From the NCBI GenBank assembly GCA_002633005.1, contig NMRA01000256.1:52139-116138 (forward strand): a stretch of 64,000 bases of DNA, in the 5' to 3' direction. The stretch's first letter is position 1; each line of letters starts with the position of its first letter. A program made the translations under genes and the position numbers. The notes below the pieces were generated by a model. It had not been told where the DNA came from and did not search any database. It saw only the letters and a list, made by a program, of their open reading frames with translations. Shown piece by piece: positions 13,213 to 25,200 of the stretch. The stretch is from Phoronis australis. Its lineage: Eukaryota; Phoronida; Phoronidae.

Positions 13213-16200
13213 CTGAAAAACAATGAGTTAAGCTTAGAAATCACACAATTCAACTTTGGTACACCTTTACGTAGTACCGCAACATTAAGTTAGTCACAGA
13301 ACGAAACCCTACATTTGTATCAAAAACAGTTTAATTATTTCTTTGTGTGCATCATAAATGTTTGCTTTACAAATTTCAAATTAAACCAACCCACTAACTA
13401 TCTGTCTCATTCTCTGTGTTGCAATTTTTCTGCGTATCTTTCCAGAGACTAATTTGTCTATTTTATACTTATCATTCTAGAGTCATAAAAATATAAAGTT
13501 CTTCATGTCACCAACTATTGGTATCATTTTTATCTCAGGAGTAGACCTTCAGTCATAGAGCACCATCCAAAACAACTCAGACAAAATGATCCGGGAGTCC
13601 TGCCATGACGTCTGGGCAGAAGCTTAACTCATTGTCACAGTAGTCTTGCCTCACGACTCAGAATGAAGGGAATTAACTGAGAATATTTTAAGGTAACTAG
13701 TAATTTTTGGCTGAATCAGATTCCGGACAGACAAACAGTCTGATCACTTTTCTCTTGTACTGAAACTTTTAGTCACTGGGACATACGTCAAACATAAATG
13801 ATTCTAAATGGACATCAGTTCATTAAGGAAGCAGAGTGTCTGCTGGAATCATCAGTGGTGATGAGACCAGATGAGGAGCCAGATGATGAAAAGCACAACA
13901 GTGTATTAACAAACAATTCTCATCTTCTGTCACTCCTAATTTCAAAGCCAGTCTACACACTCACACTGTCTTATATGAGTCCGTAGAGATCATACAATAT
14001 TGTGTATGACATAACTGTGTTGACAGTGTTCTGATTGTCAAGCGTGAGTTTCTACAGGGTTGATGCTACATGAGCGCCATGCTGTTGGGAGCATTCATGG
14101 ATCGTCTTGGTGCAAACTACTGTGAATTGTTCATTCACTCTACTAGGTGTCATGTCAAACATAAGCAGTTATAATTCTTTCACCTGACAGTGATCTTGTG
14201 AGATAAACGAAAATCTGAGTAAAATCAGACAGGGTCCATCTCAAATGAAAAATCAATTTTTGAGCCTGACAAATCATGCTACACCACCCGACTGTCTACG
14301 GTAACATACAGCAGTCATTTATGACTACCTATTGTGATTGCAGGACTTAAAGTGGAGTCAAATACTTTCAGCTGATTGAGTGAGTCTGAAGTTTTTCATC
14401 AGATGGGGTTAAACGAGAACCGAGATGAATAATAAACTTTCCACATTTCCCCCTGCTGCATGCATTTACTGATGGCTCAAATACAAACAGTGCTTACGGT
14501 TATGAACAAGTACCCTAGAAAAATTCCAGTTTTGGCCAACTTCAGAACATCATATTTCAGAAATGGCTGACCGTATTCATATGAAACTTTCTGCTAATTT
14601 ATGCATAGATTCCCAAATTGTTGTAAGGGACTAATTTTAAAATGTTCCCATTTTGCATGAGGGGCTATCAAAATATAAGACATGTATGATTATCAACAAA
14701 TTAAAGTTGCATAAAACAAAAATGAAAAGTAAAACAGCACTTTCGAGATCTCACCAATTTAGTCATGTGATTGGTATCATTGTTTCATTCTTCATACCCC
14801 TTTATTTTTTTTTTTGCTAAAGTGACATGCTCATGAGACCCAATTAATCATAGATTCATGATAAAAAGTCAAAAATCAAATTTAAGGATATCTACTTTAA
14901 GAAAATATGTATTCTCACCGTGTTAAAGTCTATAGGTTTGTAGATGTTTGGCTGAAAACACAGACCTATCAATAACGTCCTACATACCTTAATACTTTCC
15001 CAAAACACGGTATCTGTGAACAGCAATGAGACAGAGGAAATGTTAGCGTTTTATTAGTAAAGCAATGCCAACAACTCACCTGTTTGATTTGAGCACTTTG
15101 AGTAGAATGTCGCTAGGCAGGTCTCGCAGGTGAATCTGCGTGGCCAACTGGGGAATGAGATTGAGTTCAAGCCACCGTTCACAGGCAGTTACAACGTCAT
15201 CCCGATTGTACTGAAAACATAAGTAAAATTTCATCTTATTTGGTTAAGCTTGATTAAAATGGTATGAAACATCCATAGAAAAAATTCAATTCTTTTTACA
15301 TGGCATTCTCTTCTTACTTAGAAGACAGGAAGCCCGTAAACACTCACTATACAAACTCTTCAGAAGACTTAACTAATTTATAACATATTTCCCTCACATT
15401 TAGAAATTATTATACCATAATTCTAAATAATTTGAATGAACATTCTGACTACAAAAACAAGATCATTAAGTTTACATGATCTGGATATCAGTTCACCGGA
15501 GATTTGTACTTGTGATCAAAGTCTTCATCAATTCCCAGCACAAAGTGACAAACAACACTGCGTACTCACCCTAGTTGAGGCGACGTAAAAGGCACATATA
15601 GTATTGGGTCTCATGTTGTTCATCATCACTTGAGCACAACTAGAACAGACAAATACAACAGTTATAATACAGCTGATAACTGGGCAAGTGACGGGAAATG
15701 TCAGAAAGTATGCTAAATTATTACTTAAGTAAAGTACAACCATTAAAAATAACTTAATTTTTATTCAAAACTCTCTTTAAAAGCATACAGTTGCTCCCGG
15801 CAGGTACATAGTTGACAAAATGAACTTGACAAACTTGGAATTTAAAAAGCTTTCAATGCAAACAACTGCAACTTATCCATTTCTTTTTACCAGGACCCAT
15901 TTTAATTCTGGATAAATCTCAATTAAGCTATGCACTTTTTTGAAATTAATGCAATCTTACAAGGCCCAATCACAAAAAAACAGTTAGAGGCTACACGCAA
16001 TAAGCTTTAATTAACTTCCGCCTAAAGTTCAGCAAACACGCTATTTCATTGTGACAAAAGTTCATCTAGCAGTGAAACAATTACGAATGTGTCTAAGTTT
16101 GTCAGTCTAACACAGTTGTGTCAAAAGTTGGCTAGTTTATGTTAATAAATACAATGCATAGATAGACAACTACCTTCCTACTCCCCATACATTAAATATG

Positions 16201-19200
16201 TCCATAATAACATGCAATGCAAATCAGTAAAATTGGTTGAGAATAAACACAAATATAAACTAAAAAATATTAATCATAACTTTTTTTCCAAATAAAATTT
16301 GCGGCAGTATTGCTAAAAATTTACATCCCCACTTGGAAGACATACCTGAAATTCATGCATTGAATTCAACAATAAAAAATGCAAACACCAGCAGAGCTGC
16401 AATTAAGAAATACTAATAGTATTCAATTGAAGAAACTCGATTATTGTAATGTAGAAACTCGATTATTGTAATGTAAAGTGGAAAAAGACAAGTATCTTTA
16501 AAAACCATACCATCACTGGCTGAAGACTGAAACCCCGCATCACGTACAAAACAAGAGCAAGCATGGTACGTACAGTTATACTGACCGAGTTTGAGAATGC
16601 AGTAAATAGCTTACCCATCTTCAAGATCTTTGAATTTTAAAAAGCTAGCACAAGCAAGCACTTTGGCCACCTCAAACACTTCAACTTCTGTGTCGTCATG
16701 GTAAAGGTTGCCAAGAGCAACAGCCATAGCTAAAGAACAAGTACCAAGCAACAGTCATATGGATTGATGAAGAAGTCAATGGAAATGTTATAACAAAATA
16801 CAAAAACGTAAACAAAAAACATATAAGTGTTTCAGCATCATCAGTCAGACATGAAAAGAATCATGCGTTGACACCCTCACCGAGATTGGGCAACTCCAAC
16901 GGTTTGCGTACCACAAAATCACCATGCTGTTGTAGTTAATCACATTGCTACAGGCGCCAGTTATTGTTCTACCGATAATCAGGCCCATCATAAACATACT
17001 GGGGGCGGCAATAGCATATTTAAATTTTCGTTTCCAAAGTTCTTACTTAGCACTGAACTACTTGATAGTTTGTGAAAAGTGCACTTGATTGGGTTTTTGA
17101 ATTTCGAAAATAGGACAAGAAATGTTACTTTTACAACCTAAAACTTCTTGTATAATTTTGCAATTTTTTGGTAATCATCAATTATATGGGGTGTGCAACA
17201 TTATTGGTCCAATTACTAAACCACAAGGTCGTAGTTGGATTTTGAGGTAAGCCAAGTGTCACTGTACAAAAACCTTGGCATGTAATGACATGCTATTGTA
17301 TTTGGCTACTGCCTTATGTATGCAAAAAATTCAGCAACATTAACCTTTAGAACAAACAAACCCACACCATAGCAAAAAGAATTGTCTAACAAGTTCTTGG
17401 CTTTCAAATATTATCACAAATCATAGTGATAAATTCTGACAATCATTTACAAATATAATGTATTAAGCAAATGCATAAAGACAGCTTTCTGGGCACACAC
17501 ACCTTGTCATACATTGCGTAAACGTTGGTCATAACTACAGAGGCTAAAACGATTACAAGAAAAACATATTTCAACACACCTTGTTTGGTAATGAAAGGAT
17601 CTCTAACATCCACTTTGAGTTCTGTCATGGAGCGCACTCTGGTGTCAGTATACATAGAAGGATGTGTGATGTCTTTATTTTCAACTTCATCATCACCTGT
17701 CTCAATAATTGTACTTAACCTGACAAGTAAAAATTAAAGTAAAATAAAAAACATATTAGAGACTAACAAAAAACAAAGCTGTACACAATTAGAAGTTGCT
17801 GACACAAGAGAATTACTGGAGTAAGATACCCTACAGAGCTAAATGATAAGATTTGTCACAGAAAACAATCTCATAAAATGTCATGCTAATAGGGCTGGAA
17901 ACAAAAACCTGTAGCCTCACATGAGATCAGCTTTGCAGTTATAACTTGATCAAGAAAAAGTTGATGAGGCCATTTTATACACTGAAACATTATGGCCATT
18001 TAAAGTGGATTAAAACACTATCACTGAAGAGCAAAACAGAGAAGTAAAAAGTTTGGATATCTTGATAATAACAATAAGTATGAATACTAACAATTTTTAC
18101 TCAGAATCAGGAATGCGTTCTGCAGATGCAACAGTCTCGAAAGACAACACAAACTGCATTCAGTGTGTCATGGCTGTGCTCATGAGTTTACTAGCATACC
18201 TTAGCAAAATAACAGTCAGTGATTGGTCGGAGAGCTTGGAATGATAAATTGTGGGATAGAAGTCCCTGTTTCTGTTCCATAGGCGGAACGTTTTAGCAGC
18301 AAGTACCTCATGAGAGTCTTGGGTCTGCAGAACGCACTCTAGCTAGAATGTTCAGCATTACCTGTTACTCATATCTTGATATTCGTTACTGTAATACTGG
18401 CTTCGACTGATGTATTGGTCGAGGGTTTCTGAGGCAGGATTTCTACAAAAGGAAAACGGGGACTACTGAAATCAATGCTATAACATCTTTTTGAAACACC
18501 TCTTGGACATAATGTTTATATCAACCAGACTAACTACAATGTACTGAAAGACCAGTGACAAGAAACACAAAACCTAACGTTATTCTGACCGTGTACCTGT
18601 AGTATTTCTGTGGTCGTGGATTCTCAGCACTGTGTAATAAGTTAGAGAGGGTTCGTGACTTCTGGAAGAACAGTCGATGCAATTCCCACTCAATACCAAG
18701 GCACTTCAACAGGACATCTGAAAATATGTTGATCCAAGATGAAATGCGTGGTACAACATTTGTGCAGTCACAAGGGAATGGAGAATCTCGTCTGTCTCGT
18801 GTTGTTTCACAGAGAATACTGTGGATGTAACTATTGGGGGCTGTCTCTCAACTCCATTGGCTGACTAAAGATGAGTCTAGAGACGGCTTACCCTGTTTCT
18901 TGAAATCAGGTCTAAGGCTAAAATCTGTCTACAACATGAAGTCAGAAGACAGAAATGCTGACTAAAAGCAAAAGGCAATAGGGAATTTTTTTGACTATTA
19001 ACTCTACAAGAAACAGACCACAGCAGTAAGGCATATGACATCTAAGTGGTCCAAACTAGTAATAGATCGTTTGTGGCTGTCCAAAGTTAGCCGAAAAGTG
19101 GGACAAAATCACCATCTTGCATACGGTCTTCTTAAACCGTCATGGAAATTTATATCTCTGGGACAGAAATCTCTTCAGACTGATATTCCTTAGGTCACAT

Positions 19201-22200
19201 GACCTGGTTACAGGTTTCTGCTGCCAGACTTCAAAATGTTTGTGATAAGGTCTATAGTTTTGCACATAGAAAACCAGCCCATCTTCCAAACTCCAGACTG
19301 TCTCCCGCAGTACACAAGCAGGTTATTGCTATGATGTCAAGAGAAGTGAGACAAAAATCCACCTTACTTCTTATCTCCGATAAATATTTTCCTACCTCCA
19401 GCATTGCATTGTGAAACAGGCTATTCCCATGATGTTTTCAGTCCAGGTTGTAATTCATATAAAAAACACAAAATATCCTGGATCGTATTGCTATAGCGCT
19501 GTATAATAGTTTGGTATAAGGAATTAGTATTACAGTGGTGTACTATTCATAAAGAGTATTAAGATAACGAGCCAGAGATAGCCAGTGTCAATCATGCCAT
19601 AACATTTCCGTTCATAATGATATCAAACCAGTCACTGGCCGAAAACAAGAAGTCAAACAACTCAGCAGTAAAAAGTGAATTAACTTATGTCCAACATTCA
19701 CAAGTATGTTTTGAAAACACTAGTTATGTAACAGATGTACATACCAGGTGCTCCTCTGTTCTCGTTCTTTTTAGAGTGGTACAGAAAAATGTCAATAGGA
19801 GTCGCTGGTCTAGCACTGTTGGGCATAAATGACCGTATAGCTGGATGTGGACCACTGCTGAAACAGATAATATACGGTGAAAATCATGTTTGACTAGTGT
19901 CAGAAAGTTTGATTGCAAACAAAGAGTTTTTGCTACTATCCTGTTAAATAGTAAAAACAGCAGCAGATAGACAATAAATTGCTAAAACGTGTATTAAAAG
20001 CGGCCATACATGTCATTCTTGCAGACTTGTTCAGTGCCAATTTATCATCTTTTTACTATTTTACTGTTTTGTTACCGGTAACATCCTTTAGTATTGCACA
20101 CCTTCTTAATTACCAATTTAATATACACTTAGTAAGAGATCGAAGCAAAAGTAACAAAACTCGTAATACCAACTTACTAAAAATAATGCAATCCCAAAAC
20201 ATAAAACAGCAACAAGATTACTAATGATAGGACCATAAAATACAGTACAAACCAAAAGTATATCACTCGCAGACAAAATAACCCGAAATTGCTCGTCCTG
20301 ACGGCTGGACAAAAGACAAATAGATCGTCATAGTAGGTCTTCCCTCACATCATGACCACAAATGAAGTAAAATTAATGGCAAAAATATCAAGGTGGCCAA
20401 GCAGTTTTGCGATTTGAATTTTGGATCTAGGCACCTGAGCCTAAATACGTGCACACGGTGGAATAGATGTTAATGGATGATGATGATTAGCATTGACAAA
20501 TTTTATAATCATTCAGTTATGATTAACTGACAAAAATATTATTATAGTGAAGATATAGATAACAGTTAATTGGAGTGTGCCAATCCAATTCTACAGTACA
20601 TCTCCAAATTGTTTTCTATTGCTCAAGAATTAGAATCATGCAGTATATCACAAAAACACGCAAAGTTTTCAATTCCCCAGAAATACCTTAAGTTTGGAGC
20701 AGTGCTAGGGAGCTTCTTTGGGTGTATCGTGGTGGAGGCCCGCACTTGTTGGTGAGGAGCAGGTAACGTGACGGGACGATCACTGAATTGACGTAGATGG
20801 TACGACTCATTTGTGTCTAAGTGGAAGGAACGTTGAGGACCCTCACCTGAAATAATGAAGCCAAGAAAATATCGTTATCACCTTCAACGCCATCAGCGTT
20901 TTCTGCCGACAAGCAATATCTGGAAACATGGCATATTCAATCCAAATATACACTCAAGGATTATTGCTGGAGCTGAAGTAATTAACACAAGGACATATCA
21001 GTAACATGATTACCATAACATGAACCTTTTCTTTAGTAACAAATTGTTTGCAAGGGAAAAGGTTTTGGAAAAGGGAATAAACCAAGTTCACTCTGAAATA
21101 AAGTTCATCAATTCACAATCTGAGACCAATATCAAAACATTAAAAAACAAAATTTGGGTTTTGTATTGGAAAGACAGTTTATTAATGAAGCTTGAATGAA
21201 GATGGAGTAAGTCTACAGCTTCCTAACAGCATTAGTTTCATTCCAACATTCTTTGTAACACATTCCGATAAATTAAATAACAAGCTGAAATTTTTGTGAA
21301 CACTTCCTCTTTTTCTTCAACTGAAATCTTAAAGAATGACTCGAAATTATTGTCTGTGTAATGACTCATCCGCATGTGTCCGTATCACATGGTAGCACTG
21401 GGGGATTCTAGGAAGGAATAAAATTACACCTTTTTCACTTACTAGTCATAATGCACACCTTAGCTGATGGCTACTCAGCAAATGACCTTTAACTTTCATG
21501 CTAAGTTCTCCTGACCAGCAATCCATCAACTTTCAATGATAATTAAAAGATATGCACCAGTCTGGCTAATTTGTGCCATAGCTCTGTTGCAACATTGCAA
21601 ATGTGTGTTAAAGATGCTATGTCTTATTAAAACTGTGAATATCTAAATTTGGATACAGTGCCACCTAGTGACTTCCTGAGAACTGTGTGTACAAGTATGA
21701 TCAGGAAAAGAAACAATTTGTAAATAAATTAGAGCTTTAAAGAAAGCACTACAACTGATACACCTAAAAACAAGTGTGAACATGTAAAAAACCTAGGAAG
21801 TACTACACAAAAATTATTAGTGAAACAAACAAATAATAAAAACTGTGCCTAATGTTTACTCATGGTTAAACGACGAAATATTGCCACAGATACTCATTTA
21901 CATAAAAATAGTCTACAAAATGACTTTCCCAAGGTTGTAATTGTAACTAGTTCACGGATGGTTTACGGCACACTGAAGGACCCGGTGTTGTTTGCAAATT
22001 GTACTTCATTTGTGTATTTACAATTTAACAAGACTATACATCTTTAAGCGTATCCTAGCAATACCTTCATTAGAAACTCACAGTACCTTGTACTAACATC
22101 TCCAATAGATTTGAACAAGAACTCAGCTGGCATCATTTTGAGCCCTAATCTAAGTCCTTCGTGCATGGAGCAAGCTTGCAATCCATGAGACAAATCCTAT

Positions 22201-25200
22201 GTTAACATTTGAGGTTTTGTTACCCCAACGCTTAAGCGAGCCTAAGCCAGACCCGTCATAATCCATTCACAAATTAATGCTCGATGCTTAGCCGCGATGC
22301 TGAAGAAACTCTACACCCTAATTTCTCTTACAATGCATTTATTTTACAAATTCAAAGACGGCTATTTACTTTTCAATTTTAAAAAAAACAGTCATGCTGG
22401 TCTCTTGCCTTGTTGGGTTTTTAACTTTGAAACTCGTAGACTAAACAGGTGTACGCTGGTTCATGACTGCAATTATCTCATCCAGCATGTTCAGCCAAGC
22501 CCATGAATAGTAAGTAGCTCCCTCTAATCCGTGACGGAACCATCAAGCTTAATTGATGATTTTTAACTTTTTGGCTTCAGAAATTGACTTTCTTGTGAAC
22601 ATTCACTTTAGCTTACAATAGGTTTTCAGGAAAGAAATGTGATGCGATGGGAATTGATTTGTTGCAGACTCTTGTTTCAATTGGGAGGGACCTGTTCACC
22701 TGAATGCATTCATCATGGCACATGAAATTGGCATTTGACTTGAGTGTGATGTGAGACAAAAGATTGCTGGAATACTTAACCGTGGACTTGATTGACATCT
22801 GGGAGTTGAAAGTGCTGTTCTACAAAGTTTAAACTACTAAATTAAATCAGTCACAAGACTCCAACCTCACCTGTCATTATTTTCACCATTGTTTTGTTAT
22901 AGGGCATGTTGAGTGCGCGTGTGGCTTGAGCGACCCCGAGTAGGTCACTGCCCAGTGAATAGGGTATTCTCCAACGATTGGTGGAGCCTACTTGCTTGCG
23001 TTCTCGACACCGTGGCGACACGCGAAACTGTAATAGACATAAAATCACTAACACCTTACGCAAAATATTGGATTTAAAAACTTCATGAAACAAAAAGTCG
23101 TCATCAGACAGATTATAAGATATATTTATTGGAATACACACATTAGGCCATTGGGCCATAGTATAACAAATACAAGAAAGTAGTTATTGTAAAGTGCTTT
23201 ACAAACTAGACACTAAATTGTGATGTTTGAAAGCATAGTGGACAAATTTTAGATGTGAGATATCTCATGAGGAATTCAAATTCAAGGGTGGGAGATTGAC
23301 AAAAGGGAACACTTGAGAAATCTAGCCAAAGATCCTTGTAGACAATGCACATTTCAAACAGAAAGTGATTGTCTTCCACAAAACCCAATTTACAGAACTT
23401 ACACATTACCCTATTTTCATAACGAATATTTGTGTGGTGGCATCTTTACACAAGCAATGATGATTTGAACACCACAGTCACATATAAAATAACCCTTTAA
23501 CTGTGTGGTTCAGGTCATTATCAGCGGCTGATACCAAATTCACCTTATTTGTAAGGTCACGTAATTTTGGGCACACTGTGATGAAGGATTCAGAATTAAT
23601 GCAAGCACAAATTGTAACTTTCATATATCTCTGGGTCAATTTTTATTTTTTAAAAAGCGAATTCCAAAAAAATCTCCACTCAGCATGATACCGACTCTCA
23701 ATTTCACAACACAACACTGGTGTTTAGTTGCTATGCATATGAAAAACCAAGAAACCAGTCACCTTGGTTTCCTGCATTGGGGTGTTTTGTTTTCTGAAAT
23801 ATTATCATATTTGCTAAATGAATACAGCGATGAACCAAGTTGGATACTTTCTACAGCATGACTTTACAGGAGTTGGCAAATGAATACTCAACTTAAATCG
23901 AACCAAATTTTAAGGCAGCAATAAATTTGCTTTAGTACAGTGACTAAATTTAGTTAAATTTTTCAAATACAAGTTAATATTTTTTCAGTACAACAACAAG
24001 AATTAATGATTAGTATTAAAATCACAAGAACATGATGGATTTTATTGTTTTATAACTCTTGTCAAAGACAACTTCAAAATGTCTAACCCATTCACCAGTA
24101 ATCCCAAAAATGCACTTTTCCGCCATACAAAGGATAATGTCCATTTAAGTGACCAAAAGTTTTGCTGACCAACAGGAAATAAGAAAAGTAATCAAAGAAT
24201 TATTGTAGCCAACTAACATTCAATTCATGACATACCTATAACTTCTAATCACAAGAAATATAAGATTTTTCAAATTTGTCAGCTTTTAATCCCAACATAC
24301 AATTACAATTAATAATGTGCAATGGTGTATTGATTAAATAATTACCTATATTGACAGGAGCAGCTTTTAGCAAAATTAACATGCAATTTCTCAATGTTTC
24401 AGCTTAAAAAGCAATTGATCCAGATCCTAATCACGGATGCATTAAGTACCCACAGCAATTTTGTTCACATAGAAATCAGCAGCGAGCTTGTGCGATCCAC
24501 AGTTCTTAACTAATTAAGTACTACATAACACGCTTTCTCACTCATGGCTGATGGTTTAAATGGGCGAAAGACAGATTTTTAAAAGAAACGGATGGTGTTT
24601 GGTGAGCACGTCAGATTGCTCGGGTCCAGAGTTATAGGGTGGTATGTGCATGGACAAACCCTTGTCCTAAAATTTACTGCATCACTCTCATTCTTAGGTA
24701 GTTACCCCCAAATACAACGGATGTCAAGCACATGTCCCACTTTTTCACGTGTGAATGTACTCTACATCACTATCTCATATCCTACATGCAATTCATTATT
24801 GTAATGTTGCTTTTTCAAATGACAGTGCTGACACCAAAATTTGCAAAAGGACAAATACCATCGCTGGATGTGCACCCATTGTTAACCAACTCAGAAGTGC
24901 CCGACACAGTCATGCAATTATTTTTCTACCTCCACCAAAAGAAGAGTTCAATTCAGGATGCCGTGGGTCTCGACTGCGTGGTCAAGTAGCCTACCAATTT
25001 TTCAACAATCAATGGATTCGCCGCATATTTTCATCAGCTGAACAACATATAATCTCTACCCTAGATTACTTCAGGCTTATTCACTCATTTGCCTCAGTGA
25101 TTTAGAAGATCTGTGTGATTACGTATAACTCGGAGTGAAGACACATACCTTATCTGGTTGTCGACCATCTACAGATACACCCATCAATGCAGTCAAGGGA

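Noticed and set aside
24755-25105. 116-codon plus-strand frame
   Set aside because: It lies in BTBD16 intron 1, antisense, with no motif and no splice partner.
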